Part shown: positions 15,611 through 24,896 of the stretch, piece by piece | Position numbering within the stretch: the first letter of the stretch is position 1 | Layout: every line of letters begins with the position of its first letter | The notes under the pieces: model-generated | What the model was told of the DNA's origin: nothing | Databases searched by the model: none | What the model saw: only the letters and a program-made list of their open reading frames with translations | Made by a program: the position numbers and the translations under genes | Source of the DNA: a virus | Direction: 5' to 3' (one strand) | IMG/VR virus record: IMGVR_UViG_3300048838_001126 | Coordinates: 1-41,540 of that record | Length of the DNA stretch: 41,540 bases

Positions 15611-16210
15611 ATGACTGATGTTGCAGCTGCCGAGGGCGCCCTGCGGGCGCGTGGCGGGGTGGCGATCACCACCGACGCCGGCGAGCGCCGGGTTCTCTTT
15701 TTCAACCTCAACGCCATCGCCGCGATGGTGGAGCGGCTGGAGGACGAATTCGACGCGCGGCCCGCGAACGTTGATCGTTTGCGCGAGATCCGCGCCATCG
15801 GCGAATTTGAGAAACGTCAGAAAGCGTTTGCTGCCTACGACGAGGATCGCCGCAATGCCTGCTGCGAAGAGGGGGTGATGCACCAGCTCGCCTTGCGCAC
15901 ACCGGGCAAATTGCTGCGGGTAGTGGTGTGGGCCGGCCTGCTGCACGAGAAGCGGGAGGGATGGACGCTGGAGGCCGCGGGTGATGAATTTGACCGCGAT
16001 CCGACGTTGGCGTTTGCCGCCCTTCTGGCGTTGCAGAAAACCACGGTACAGCCTGACGAGTTGGAAAAACGGGACGAAGCGTACCGCAATGCGAACGCCG
16101 ACATTCGTGAGGAGGCGCTCGCGGCCGCTGCGGCGGTGATCCTGGACCCTTTCGTGCGCGCGGCCGGCGATGGGATGCGATCCGGCAAACGGGCGCGCGC
16201 CTCGGCCTGA
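15611..16210 (+). CDS. Tail assembly chaperone (gpG-like)
   Basis: 199 residues, helical and charged (RVLFFNLNAIAAMVERLEDE, then RTPGKLLRVVVWAGLLHEKR). It precedes a -1 frame partner and the tape-measure gene, the arrangement of lambda G and T. Such proteins coat the tape measure during tail assembly. The 3' end contains the slippery heptamer CCCTTTC at 16147. Confidence 0.85.
   Translation: MTDVAAAEGALRARGGVAITTDAGERRVLFFNLNAIAAMVERLEDEFDARPANVDRLREIRAIGEFEKRQKAFAAYDEDRRNACCEEGVMHQLALRTPGKLLRVVVWAGLLHEKREGWTLEAAGDEFDRDPTLAFAALLALQKTTVQPDELEKRDEAYRNANADIREEALAAAAAVILDPFVRAAGDGMRSGKRARASA
16147..16153 (+). promoter_or_regulatory. Probable -1 ribosomal frameshift site (CCCTTTC)
   Basis: In the gpG-like frame this reads C CCT TTC, a canonical X-XXY-YYZ heptamer. 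The -1 frame is open from 16111 (after a TGA at 16108) to 16560, so the slip lies inside the only usable window (16111-16207). The product would be about 316 residues. Confidence 0.75.
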
Positions 16211-16560
16211 GCCCGGATCAACTGTTTGCCTTGACTCACCGAGAGCTTTTCTGGCTGGAAGTGGCTCATCTCGAGGCGCAGCGCAATGCCGACCTGCGGC
16301 TCGCCTGGCGGACCTTCTACCAAGTGATTTCAAACCCGTTCCTGAAGGGCGGGCATGGAATCACGATGAGCGGACTCTACGCCGAATTGCAGCCGGAGGA
16401 CGTGGAGCGTCACGGCCGGAGGCGCTTGAGCCTGGACGAGGTGCGGCGGGAGCGGGCGGAAGCCTACGAAAACGAAAAGGCGCAGAACCTGGCGCGGGAA
16501 TTTTTCGGCGCTGACTTCGCGCCGCTCGAAGAAGCGGAATTACCCCCGGAGAAATCCTGA
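16153..16560 (+). CDS. Tail assembly chaperone, -1 frame extension (gpT-like)
   Basis: Read as the extension of the gpG-like protein after slippage. The -1 frame gives GLSPDQLFALTHRELFWLEV around 16201-16260, protein-like sequence that begins upstream of any start codon with a good ribosome-binding site; the first internal candidate is TTG 16231. The extension is 135 residues, ending EEAELPPEKS. Its stop overlaps the tape-measure ATG. This follows the gpGT pattern conserved across long-tailed phages. Confidence 0.8.
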   Translation, partial: RARGRRWDAIRQTGARLGLSPDQLFALTHRELFWLEVAHLEAQRNADLRLAWRTFYQVISNPFLKGGHGITMSGLYAELQPEDVERHGRRRLSLDEVRRERAEAYENEKAQNLAREFFGADFAPLEEAELPPEKS

Positions 16561-19500
16561 TGGCTGGTCTGACTGGTTTGGCGGTGCGCATTGGCGCGGA
16601 CGTGACCGGCTACCGCAAAGGGATGGACGAGGTCATGGGCACCGCCCGCAAGGCGGCGAAGGAGATCCCGGCCGCAATGGCCGTGGCTAGCGCCGCAGTG
16701 GCAGCCATCGGCGCCATCGCCATCGACGCTGGACGGCAGTACGAAGAGGGGATGAAGAAAATCCGCGCTGGCACAGGTGCGACCGGCGAGGCGCTGAAGC
16801 AACTGGGCGAGGACGCCCGCGCCGTTTTCCGGCAAAATGACGACACGTTCTCAGATGTCGCCGACACCGTCGCCAACCTCAACACCCGCCTCGGCCTGAC
16901 CGGGGCTCCCCTGCGGCAACTGACCGGGCAGTTCCTCGACCTGGCAGACATTACGGGCGAGCAGCTCGTCCCCCTGACGACCGCGGCAACGCAGGCGATG
17001 CAGGGCTGGAATGTCCCCACCGAAAAGCAATCATCCCTCCTGGACTACCTTTACAAAGTTTCGCAATCGACCGGGATCAGCGTCACGAAGCTGTCCACTG
17101 ACCTGGCGGACAACACCGCCAGCTTCCGCTCCCTCGGCCTCTCCGTCGAGCAGAGCGCCGCGCTGTTGGGCAAGTGGGAGAAAGAGGGCGTCAAAAGCGA
17201 GGTCATGCTCGCCGGCCTGAAGAAGGGCGTGAACACGCTGGAGGCGGCGGGGTACGACGCCAGCTCCGGGATGCAGGAGCTGGTGCGCAGCATCAAGGAG
17301 GACGACGAGGCGACCTCGCGGGATGCCGCTACCAAGGTCATGGGGACGCGCGCCGCGAACGACTTTTTCGACGCGGTGAAAAACGGGCGGTTCGACATCG
17401 AGGGGCTGACGGCGGACCTGGAGGCGAACCAGGACACAATCAAGAAGGCGGCGGACGAGAGCAAGACCTCCGGCGAGAAAATGCAGGAGGCCTGGAACAA
17501 GGTCATTGACGCGCTGATGCCCGTGGGCGAGGCGATTCTCGGCGTGACGGCGTTTCTGGTGGACGGCCTGGCTCCGGCGCTGGAGCTGCTGGGGCCGCTG
17601 CTGACGACCATCATTAACGGGCTGCAGGAGTTTTTCAAGGCGAGCAAGGCGGGGCTGGAGCAGTACCTGGAATGGCTCAACGTCGGCGAGACGGCGGCGA
17701 CGCAGGCCAAGAAATTTGCCGTGGTGGACGCGGACAGCGCCAAGCTGATCCGGGAGCGGATCGCCCTGCTGAAGCAGCGCGGCGCGGCGGAAGAGGACAT
17801 CAATCGGGAACTGGAGAATCTGATCCTCACCGGCGTCAAGCTGACGGAGGCCGAGCGCGAGCAGATCAGGGTGCTGCGCGAGAGAGAGGCAACCGAGAAG
17901 GCGGCGGCCGAGGCGCTGAAGAAAACCGCCGAAGTGACGCAGAAGGTGCACGTGGACCTGAGCCGCCTCGGCAAGACGGAGCGGGAGGTAAAGGCCACTA
18001 CCGAACAGTTGCGGGATTCCTGGCGGGAGACCGAGGCGCAGCTGAAGCTGGACATGGCGGCGACGGGGAAATTCAACCTGACGCTGGAGAACCACCGCGG
18101 CACGCTGGAAGGATTGATCAAGAATTACCAGGCGTGGGGAATGGAACTGCCGCCCCTGCTGGCGGACGCGAAGCGACTTTACGATCAGCAGGCGGAGGCC
18201 GACCGCCAGTACGAGGAGCTGCTGGCAAAGATCGAGGCGGTGACCGAGAGCCTGCGCGAGCAGGGGGACGTGGCGCTGGACACCAGCGCGGACTGGCAGC
18301 AGCTGACGGACAAGCTCAAGGGCGTCGGGCTGGGGGACGTCGATTTCGACTTTGGCGAGATTGACTGGACGCAGGCGGCGCCGCCGAAAGGGTTTTTTGA
18401 CCGCCTGGGCGGGACGATGGGGGACGCGTTCCAGGACGGGTTTGCGGAATCATTTAAAAACAATGGCGACATCAAAGCAGCGGTGCAGGTGGGGCTGGGG
18501 CAGGCGATCAGCGCGGGGCTGACGGCGGCGCTGGGCCCGGCGGCGGCAAATCCGATCGTGGCCTCGTTCATCCAGGTGATCGGCGCGAGCGTGGGGAAAT
18601 TCCTGGGATCGAGCCTCTTCGGCGAGAAACTGACGAACGAGCAGCTGGCGAAGGGGTACGGCGAGGCGTTCGCGAAACAGTTCGGGCTGGCGTTCAACAA
18701 GGAGTTCGAGGCGGCCTTGATGCAGGCGGCGAGCCGCATCCCGGCGGTGCGGGACCGCATCGATGCCTCCGTCGCGCAATTCATGCCGGAAATGATTTCG
18801 CACATCCTGAGCGAGATTGATTCCCTCACCCCGCAGATTCAGGCGAGCCTGGCGCAGAGCATCGGGCACGGGGTCAACTACCTGATGGAGAAGGGCGGCC
18901 TGAGCCACAAAAAGGCGTTCGAGCAGTTCCTGCCGCAATTCGGCGAAATCATCCGCCAGGCGCTCGCCGGCGGGCAGGCGCTGGATCAGGGGATTCTCAA
19001 CCTGATCGAGCACGCGCGAAACCTCGGCGTCGACTTCAGCGAGCTGGGGGGCACGTTCGCCGCGGCGCTGGAGGAGTTGCTGAGCGGCACTGAGATTTCC
19101 GCGGAGAAGCTGCGCAACCTGGCGGACGTGGCTGCGGCGGTGGGGGTGGACATCGCGGACGTGTTCGCCGCGGCGCTGGACGATTTTATCGACTCGGAAG
19201 ATTTCAGCATCGAGAAAATGGAGGAGCTGGCGCGGGCGGCGCGGGCGGCGGGGCTGGACGTGAGCGAGTCGCTGACGGAGGCGATCCGGGACGCGCGCGC
19301 GGAACTGGCGGACCTGGACGCGGCCGCACGGGACATCGGCGCGAGCATCCTGGACGCGTTCATCCGCAAGCTCGACCTGAAGGGGGCGGGGCAGGAGCTG
19401 CGGGAAAAGTTCGTCGGCGAGCGGACGAAGGGGATCGAGGACGAAGCGCGGGCCGCGGCGGCGCGGGAGGCGGCGCAGGCGCGGTTCAACGAATTGAAGG

Positions 19501-20168
19501 CGAAAGCTCGCGCGATTGACATTGACGGAAAGAACGACGCGCGGGACATCCGGGAGGCGATCAAGGGCCTGCCGGACGACGAGGCAAAAATCGTGCTCGA
19601 GCTGGCGCGGCAGCGGCTGGAGCGGAAGGAGGCGCGGGAGGAAATCAAACGCCAGCGCAAAGAGCAAAAGCTGGCGAACGAGCAACTGGCGGCGCAGAAC
19701 CGCCTGGTGACGGCGCTGGAGAATCTGTTCAAGAGCCTGAGCGATCCGCTTGAGCAGAACAAAACGACGGCGGAGGGTTTCGCCGGGGCGTTGGGGGCAG
19801 CGAAGGGGAATCTGGAGGAAATCCAAAAACTCTGGCAATGGCTGCTGAACCATCCGCTCGACCTGCCGCAGGGGCAGGGGACGGGGACGACTGGCGCCGG
19901 CGCGTTCGGCGGGAGCGCTGACGTTTTCACGGCCGGATTCGGCGGCGCGGCGGTGCCGGTGGCGCAGTTCGGGTCGCAAGTGTTCGGCTCGGCGCCGGCG
20001 GCGAAGGGGGGCGGCGGGGTGCCGGTCATCATTTCGACGACCGTCAAAATCGAAGCGTTGGACGCGAAGAGCCTGAACGACCGCGGTGTGGACATCGCGA
20101 ACGCGGTGGCGTCCGGGGTCAAACGCGGCCTCTCGAATCTGCGGGCCGACATCGTGAGGGGGGTCTGA
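16560..20168 (+). CDS. Tape measure protein
   Basis: 1202 residues. The N-terminal 250 residues resemble the phage minor-tail/tape-measure domain (MEEVMGTARKAAKEI-like start, then FRQNDDTFSDVADTVANLNT, QLVPLTTAATQAMQGW, TGISVTKLSTDLADNTASF). Hydrophobic segments lie near 35-58, 320-355 and 640-680. The C-terminal third is long alpha-helix (ARAAAAREAAQARFNELKAK). It sets tail length, roughly 180 nm at 1.5 angstrom per residue, and may form the DNA channel. It overlaps the chaperone stop. Confidence 0.95.
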   Translation: MAGLTGLAVRIGADVTGYRKGMDEVMGTARKAAKEIPAAMAVASAAVAAIGAIAIDAGRQYEEGMKKIRAGTGATGEALKQLGEDARAVFRQNDDTFSDVADTVANLNTRLGLTGAPLRQLTGQFLDLADITGEQLVPLTTAATQAMQGWNVPTEKQSSLLDYLYKVSQSTGISVTKLSTDLADNTASFRSLGLSVEQSAALLGKWEKEGVKSEVMLAGLKKGVNTLEAAGYDASSGMQELVRSIKEDDEATSRDAATKVMGTRAANDFFDAVKNGRFDIEGLTADLEANQDTIKKAADESKTSGEKMQEAWNKVIDALMPVGEAILGVTAFLVDGLAPALELLGPLLTTIINGLQEFFKASKAGLEQYLEWLNVGETAATQAKKFAVVDADSAKLIRERIALLKQRGAAEEDINRELENLILTGVKLTEAEREQIRVLREREATEKAAAEALKKTAEVTQKVHVDLSRLGKTEREVKATTEQLRDSWRETEAQLKLDMAATGKFNLTLENHRGTLEGLIKNYQAWGMELPPLLADAKRLYDQQAEADRQYEELLAKIEAVTESLREQGDVALDTSADWQQLTDKLKGVGLGDVDFDFGEIDWTQAAPPKGFFDRLGGTMGDAFQDGFAESFKNNGDIKAAVQVGLGQAISAGLTAALGPAAANPIVASFIQVIGASVGKFLGSSLFGEKLTNEQLAKGYGEAFAKQFGLAFNKEFEAALMQAASRIPAVRDRIDASVAQFMPEMISHILSEIDSLTPQIQASLAQSIGHGVNYLMEKGGLSHKKAFEQFLPQFGEIIRQALAGGQALDQGILNLIEHARNLGVDFSELGGTFAAALEELLSGTEISAEKLRNLADVAAAVGVDIADVFAAALDDFIDSEDFSIEKMEELARAARAAGLDVSESLTEAIRDARAELADLDAAARDIGASILDAFIRKLDLKGAGQELREKFVGERTKGIEDEARAAAAREAAQARFNELKAKARAIDIDGKNDARDIREAIKGLPDDEAKIVLELARQRLERKEAREEIKRQRKEQKLANEQLAAQNRLVTALENLFKSLSDPLEQNKTTAEGFAGALGAAKGNLEEIQKLWQWLLNHPLDLPQGQGTGTTGAGAFGGSADVFTAGFGGAAVPVAQFGSQVFGSAPAAKGGGGVPVIISTTVKIEALDAKSLNDRGVDIANAVASGVKRGLSNLRADIVRGV

Positions 20169-20169
20169 G

Positions 20170-20952
20170 ATGTCCGCCTGGTTCGCCCTCGACAACTACT
20201 TCACGGACGGCTCGCTGGCGCTGACGGCGAGCAGCGCCGCCACCGAGTACCCGGTGACGAATCTGGGCCTCGAGCAGCTGAAGCGCTGGCGCAGCACGGC
20301 GGTTGCCGCGGCGGAGTGGGTGCGCGGGGTTGGGTTCCCGAACGATTTTCAACCGATCGTCTGGGGGCACCGCGGGCACAACCTGCAGACGGGGGCGACG
20401 ATCGGCCTCTACGTCGGGGATCCGGCGGGGGCGAATTCTCTGGCGGCCTCGACCACGGCGGTGGCGGGGCAGCCGTTCCTGCTGGCGGCGGCGATCGAGT
20501 GGGACAACACGTCGTGGTTCGTCAAATTCACGGACACGACGAACCCGGCCGGGTACCTGGAGATTCCGTTCCTGTTCATCGGCCTGCGGCTGACGCTGAC
20601 CAAATCGTTCCGGCCCGGCTCGCGGGAGCGGCAGTTCGCGGAGGGGACGGTGACCGCGGACGGCGCCGGCGGGCGGGTGGTCTACCCGAACACGGGGCAG
20701 CTGTGGAGCCGGACGCTGGAGTTCCAGTGCGAAAACGCGGCGGACGAGGCGATCCTGCGCCAGGTGGCGAGCCGCTCCCTGACGGGGCGCCCGTTCGTGT
20801 TCTGCCAGAATTCGGCCGACCTCACGACCAGCCACCTGTGCTGGAAGGATGACCCTCTGGAATTCGAGTTTGCGCACCTGGCGGCGCGGGCGGGGCTGTG
20901 GCAGAGCCCGATTCACACGGTGCCGATGACATTGAGAGAAGTGGGAAGCTAA
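20170..20952 (+). CDS. Tail tip protein after tape measure (distal-tail-like)
   Basis: 260 residues, beta-rich (YPVTNLGLEQLKRWRST, VWGHRGHNLQTGATIGLYVG, GYLEIPFLFIGLRLTLT). It starts two bases after the tape-measure stop and precedes the large tail-hub gene, the place of distal tail or minor tail proteins. The middle has a carbohydrate-binding-like beta-sandwich feel (WDNTSWFVKFTDTTNPAGYL), but I cannot name a family. Confidence 0.75.
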   Translation: MSAWFALDNYFTDGSLALTASSAATEYPVTNLGLEQLKRWRSTAVAAAEWVRGVGFPNDFQPIVWGHRGHNLQTGATIGLYVGDPAGANSLAASTTAVAGQPFLLAAAIEWDNTSWFVKFTDTTNPAGYLEIPFLFIGLRLTLTKSFRPGSRERQFAEGTVTADGAGGRVVYPNTGQLWSRTLEFQCENAADEAILRQVASRSLTGRPFVFCQNSADLTTSHLCWKDDPLEFEFAHLAARAGLWQSPIHTVPMTLREVGS

Positions 20953-20956
20953 AAAA

Positions 20957-20984
20957 GTGAGAAGTGAGAAGTGAGAAGTAAGAA
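20957..20984 (+). repeat. Degenerate heptad tract B upstream of tail-hub gene
   Basis: Four sevens: GTGAGAA GTGAGAA GTGAGAA GTAAGAA, starting five bases after the preceding stop codon and followed by an A-rich stretch and AGAAGGGGAA before the ATG at 21006. Confidence 0.85.
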
Positions 20985-21005
20985 AAAAACAGAAGGGGAA
21001 AAGAG

Positions 21006-23930
21006 ATGGGCTGGGATGCGGAGATCCTGAAGCGGACGGCGGACCGCTACGTGCTGCTGGAGATGGTTTTGGATGACCAGACGCTGCATTTCGGCAATCG
21101 CGAGCTGGCGGAGGATGATGCGTACTGGGAGCCGTGGATCCTGGGCATGGGGCAGCTGCAGCAGGCGCTCGATCCGGAGACGCGGCGGGTGAGCTTTTCG
21201 GACCTGAGCCTGACGCTGAAAAATCCGGCGGACCAGGAGACGGGGATCGGGTTTTTCTCGGCGCTGCTGGAGGGGGACACGGTGCTGGACGGGCGCACCG
21301 CGAACATCTACCTGGCGTTCAAGGACGCGGCCGGGACGGTGTCCAGGGAGAAAATTTTCAGCGGGCTGATGCTACCGGGGGAAACGGACCAGAAGACGTT
21401 TGAGATGAGCCTGCACGTGCCGCTGGAGGACCGCCTGACGCTGCTGCAGCGGCACGCGACGGAGACGGCGTTTGACTCGACCCTGCCGGCGCCGGTGCCG
21501 ATGAACGCGGTGCTGGGGACAGTGACGGGAGCGAGCCGCGGCGGGCCGGTGAAGTGCATCCCGCTGGACCTGACGGCGAACGCAGAGCGGTTCCTGGTGG
21601 CGCAGCACGCGGTGGCGAGCATCGGCAACGTTTACCGCCTGCGGGCGGGGGCGTGGAGCACGGTCTCCGCCGGGCTGACCAAAGTCACGAAAACACTGGA
21701 CGCGGAGGGGCGCTACTACGCGGCGCTGGAGTTCAGCAGCGGGCACAGCGACGGGGATGAGTACTTCGCCGAGGTGACGGGGCTGACACGTGACGAGGCA
21801 AATTACGTCACGTTCAATGGCACGACGCAGACGTTCTCGGCGACGCCGGCGAATTCGCCGCACGTGCCAGGGCGCACGGGGCACGCTGGCGCATTCTCGG
21901 TCGAATTCATGATCCAGCGCGGGCGCACGGCCACGCTGGAGGTGTTCGGTTCGGTGTTCAACGCCACTGGCGACCAGCGCGCCTGGCAGGTGCTGGCCAA
22001 CACTAGCAATCAGTTGCAGTTCGTGATCAGCAGCACCGGCGCGACCGGCGCGGGGCAGATGATTCTGACGATGACGACGACGCTGCTGAGCAGCACGGCG
22101 GCCCCGTACATTGTCCGAGTCGGTTTCCCGGCGAATGCGTCAGTGACGCCGAGCGTCTGGATCAATGGCGTGGCGCAGGCGACGAGCCTGAGCGGCGCGC
22201 TGCAGGCGTCCGTGTTCGTCAGCACGGCGAATTTCTACTTCGGGCGCAACGAGGCCGGAAATTACTTCCAGGGGCGCGGGTACTATTTCATCAGCGCCGA
22301 CGGGCTGCATGCGCTGGCGGCCGGCACCACGGGCCACTTTGACGGCAGCCCGCTGCCGAACCCGACAATGCTGCTGCCGATCAGCGGCGACGCTGTGGAC
22401 CTGACGGGCAACAACACCCTGACGGTGAACAATGCGCCGGCGTTCACCACGGCGGTGGAGGCGAATCCGGCCTACGCCCTGAAGGCGCTGCTGATGAGCG
22501 CGGAGGGGTGGGGCCTGACGAGCGCTGAGATCGACTGCGCCAGTTTCGACACGGCGGCGGCGTGGTGCACGGCGCAGGGTTTGGACGCTGCGGGCGTGTG
22601 GGGCGGGGCGATCCCGGAGCGGGGCGGGGATCTGGAGAGCGCGGACCTGCAGTGGGAGCTGCTGGCGCTGATCGCGCGCAATTTCGACCACGCGGTGGTG
22701 CCGAACCGTTCCGGACAGATTTCCCTGAAGCAGGTGCCGACGGAGCTGGTGGACCCCACCGGGCTGGTGCACTACCGCCAGAGCGACGGGGACGTGATCG
22801 GGCCGCTGCTGGTGATCCGCCAGCGGCCGATCGCGCTGGTGAACGACGCGCGGGCGATCTTCAAACACGCGCACTCGGCGGAGGCGCTCTACGACAAGTA
22901 CCTGCGGGCGTACAACGCGACGTCGCAAGAGTTTTATGGGCTGACGAAGGAGGTGCAGTGGCCCTACCGCTTCCACCGGGATTTGACGGTGCTGCAAGCG
23001 GTGCTGGGTCCGCAGGTGCAGCTGCGCAGCGGCAAGACGCGCGAGGTCTCGATGACGACGCCGGGCCTGTGGGGCTTGCAGGACGGCAGCGGCGTGGGGG
23101 ATGTGGTGCTGCTGAGCGCGGCGGCGGTGTTCGGCACGTTCAGCGAGCGGCAGATCCTGATCACGAGCGCCAGCGCGGACCTGCTGGCCGGGACGGTGAC
23201 GCTGAAGGGGTTGACCCTCGGCGATTCCGTCGGCACCGTGGCCTTCAGCACGGAGGAAACGGCGGAAGTGGAGGCGGCGCTGACCACGTTCGTGGGCGCA
23301 ACGCAGAACCCGAACCCTGACGATTTTGAGGACGCCGACGCCGGCGCAGCCTACGGGGCGGCGGGCTACCTGCGGCTCGGGCACCACTACCAGATATTGC
23401 CCGTTGACCGGCTCAACATCAACTGGCGGGCGCTGGGGCGGATCACCCTGCCGGCGGCGACCTGGAGCGGGCGCACGATCAAGGCGGTGACGATCCAGGT
23501 GCAGGTAATGTCGGTGCCATCGCTGCTTTACAGCGTGCACATGGAACAATACCCACCTCCGCCTGCTCCTCCAGAGGAGTGGGACGAAGTGTACGATTAC
23601 CGCTCCAATTTCACCGGCGGGACGCTGAACCGGTTCATGGATGAGACGTGGGACGGCGCCGACACGTTCAACTCGCTGGGCGGGTTGGGGGGCTACTCGG
23701 CGGACGTGGGGACGCAATTGGGCTCGTTCTCCGGCGGGACGGGCGTGAAAAACATCATCCTGGATGCGACGGGCAAGGCGCTGTTCGTCAGCGCCGCGGC
23801 GGGCAGCGGCGAGGGGGGCGACGGCGAGGACGTGAACCTCTGCCTCGGGGATTTCTCCAGCGGAGATTTCACGAACGCGGCCATCCTGAGCAAAGTGATC
23901 AAGGCGATCATTACGTACCAGACTTCGTGA
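21006..23930 (+). CDS. Tail hub/tip protein with inserted LamG-like domain
   Basis: 974 residues. The N-terminal 190 residues (SFSDLSLTLKNPADQETGIG, FSGLMLPGETDQKTFEMSL) and the 560-760 region (YRQSDGDVIGPLLVIRQRPI) look like a baseplate-hub structural frame. Between about 260 and 480 is an apparent concanavalin/LamG jelly roll: NYVTFNGTTQTFSA, GAFSVEFMIQRGRT, SVTPSVWINGVAQATSL, ANFYFGRNEAGNYFQGRGYY. Such domains bind glycans, so it may act in adsorption. Near 860 a proline run (YPPPPAPPEEW) separates a Gly-rich C-terminal domain. The large size suggests that hub and receptor-binding roles are combined. Confidence 0.8.
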   Translation: MGWDAEILKRTADRYVLLEMVLDDQTLHFGNRELAEDDAYWEPWILGMGQLQQALDPETRRVSFSDLSLTLKNPADQETGIGFFSALLEGDTVLDGRTANIYLAFKDAAGTVSREKIFSGLMLPGETDQKTFEMSLHVPLEDRLTLLQRHATETAFDSTLPAPVPMNAVLGTVTGASRGGPVKCIPLDLTANAERFLVAQHAVASIGNVYRLRAGAWSTVSAGLTKVTKTLDAEGRYYAALEFSSGHSDGDEYFAEVTGLTRDEANYVTFNGTTQTFSATPANSPHVPGRTGHAGAFSVEFMIQRGRTATLEVFGSVFNATGDQRAWQVLANTSNQLQFVISSTGATGAGQMILTMTTTLLSSTAAPYIVRVGFPANASVTPSVWINGVAQATSLSGALQASVFVSTANFYFGRNEAGNYFQGRGYYFISADGLHALAAGTTGHFDGSPLPNPTMLLPISGDAVDLTGNNTLTVNNAPAFTTAVEANPAYALKALLMSAEGWGLTSAEIDCASFDTAAAWCTAQGLDAAGVWGGAIPERGGDLESADLQWELLALIARNFDHAVVPNRSGQISLKQVPTELVDPTGLVHYRQSDGDVIGPLLVIRQRPIALVNDARAIFKHAHSAEALYDKYLRAYNATSQEFYGLTKEVQWPYRFHRDLTVLQAVLGPQVQLRSGKTREVSMTTPGLWGLQDGSGVGDVVLLSAAAVFGTFSERQILITSASADLLAGTVTLKGLTLGDSVGTVAFSTEETAEVEAALTTFVGATQNPNPDDFEDADAGAAYGAAGYLRLGHHYQILPVDRLNINWRALGRITLPAATWSGRTIKAVTIQVQVMSVPSLLYSVHMEQYPPPPAPPEEWDEVYDYRSNFTGGTLNRFMDETWDGADTFNSLGGLGGYSADVGTQLGSFSGGTGVKNIILDATGKALFVSAAAGSGEGGDGEDVNLCLGDFSSGDFTNAAILSKVIKAIITYQTS

Positions 23931-23931
23931 C

Positions 23932-23966
23932 GAGTGGCGAGTTGCGGGTTTCGAGTTGCGAGTTGA
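23932..23966 (+). repeat. Degenerate heptad tract C
   Basis: Five sevens: GAGTGGC GAGTTGC GGGTTTC GAGTTGC GAGTTGA, beginning two bases after the tail-hub stop. It is followed (23978-24004) by a second simple pattern, ACGCAAGGG CGCAGAGGC GCAAAGGGA, with a period near nine. Both fill the 108-base gap before the gene at 24039. Confidence 0.8.
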
Positions 23967-24038
23967 AAAACAAAGGCCTGACGCAAGGGCGCAGAGGCGC
24001 AAAGGGAAACAGGGAAACAGAATTGGGTGGAGAGACGC

Positions 24039-24329
24039 ATGGCTGAGAAACCGCAGAATGATCCGCTTCTGAAAATGGCTGAGGACATCGGCTTCATCCG
24101 GGGCAAAGTGGCTGGGCTGGTGAAAAGCCTGGATGACCATTCGATCGTGCATGCCGAACTCAACACCCGCCTCAACAAGCACTCGGACGCGATCCGCTCT
24201 CTGCAGGAGACGCGCGCGCAGGGGAAGGGGATGGTGATCCTGGGCCGGATCGTTTCGACGGCGATCGGCGCCATTGCCGGGGCAGCGGCAGCCGCGGCGA
24301 CGATTGCGAGCATGATGGTGAACAAATGA
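24039..24329 (+). CDS. Coiled-coil plus membrane-helix protein (XhlA/holin-like)
   Basis: 96 residues from ATG 24039, preceded by GGTGGAGAG. Residues 1-60 are amphipathic and heptad-like (DIGFIRGKVAGLVKSLDDHS, then HAELNTRLNKHSDAIRSLQE). Residues 66-92 form one Ala/Gly-rich membrane helix. This is the layout of XhlA-type haemolysin/holin partners, and the next gene encodes the peptidase, so a role in lysis is likely. The stop overlaps the endolysin start (ATGA). Confidence 0.75.
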   Translation: MAEKPQNDPLLKMAEDIGFIRGKVAGLVKSLDDHSIVHAELNTRLNKHSDAIRSLQETRAQGKGMVILGRIVSTAIGAIAGAAAAAATIASMMVNK

Positions 24330-24844
24330 GCCTGGACATTGACACGCGGCCCTGGCGGCCGCTGCGGCTGGCGGAGCATTTCACGCTGGGGGAGTTCGCC
24401 GTCTCGAGCGGCTACCCGGCGCTGGCGGCGGGGATCACGTTCACGGGCGGGGAGGTCTGCCGGCTGCACCGGCTGGTGGGGCAGTTCCTCGAGCCGCTGC
24501 GCCGCGCCTTCGGGCCGGTCGAGATCCTGAGCGGCAAGCGCTCGGACCTGCTGAACCGCGCCGTGGGCGGCGCGACGCTGAGCGACCACCTGATGCTCGG
24601 CCTCTCCTGCGCGGCGGATTTTCACGTCGGGGGCCTGACCCCGTGGCAGCTGGGGGCGTGGGTGCTGGCGCACGCGCGCCTGAAAAACCTGCTGTTCAAA
24701 CAGCTGATCCTTTACCCCTCGGGCGGGTTCGTCCACCTCTCCCTGCCGGACGAGAGCGGCAAGACGAATCGCATCCTCGAATTCCGCGGCCGCAACCGCT
24801 ACCTGACGCTGACGAGTGAGCAGGTGTTCGAGCGGGCGGCCTGA
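24326..24844 (+). CDS. Peptidase M15-type endolysin
   Basis: 172 residues. HFTLGEFAVSSGYPAL, LEPLRRAFGPVEILSGKRS, LNRAVGGATLSDHLMLGLSC, AADFHVGG and GGFVHLSL match the M15 zinc peptidase family; the ligands are His 88, Asp 98 and His 137. It cleaves peptidoglycan cross-bridges. No signal peptide, so it needs a holin for access. The family is normally about 120-150 residues; the extra C-terminus is short. Confidence 0.9.
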   Translation: MSLDIDTRPWRPLRLAEHFTLGEFAVSSGYPALAAGITFTGGEVCRLHRLVGQFLEPLRRAFGPVEILSGKRSDLLNRAVGGATLSDHLMLGLSCAADFHVGGLTPWQLGAWVLAHARLKNLLFKQLILYPSGGFVHLSLPDESGKTNRILEFRGRNRYLTLTSEQVFERAA

Positions 24845-24846
24845 AG

Positions 24847-24881
24847 CAAGTACGAATTCCGAAGTTCGAATTTCGAAATAA
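24847..24881 (+). repeat. Degenerate heptad tract D
   Basis: Sevens: CAAGTAC GAATTCC GAAGTTC GAATTTC GAAATAA, starting just after the endolysin stop and followed by AAACGGAGAC before the ATG at 24897. Confidence 0.8.
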
Positions 24882-24896
24882 AAACGGAGACAGACG

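Noticed and set aside
16183-16196. Frameshift at CGGCAAACGGG near the end of the chaperone gene
   Set aside because: It does not fit X-XXY-YYZ in the reading frame. CCCTTTC at 16147 does and is also within the open overlap.
22140-24182. Long minus-strand reading frames opposite tail and tape-measure genes (also about 18450-20195 and 9128-10747)
   Set aside because: They are open because GC-rich codon use removes stops in the antisense frames. The proteins are Arg/His/Pro-rich with no family pattern, and the plus strand holds clear structural genes.
20957-24881. CRISPR array or miniature transposable element for the heptad tracts
   Set aside because: Units are 7 bp with no spacers, no terminal inverted repeats and no target duplications; no cas or transposase genes are present.
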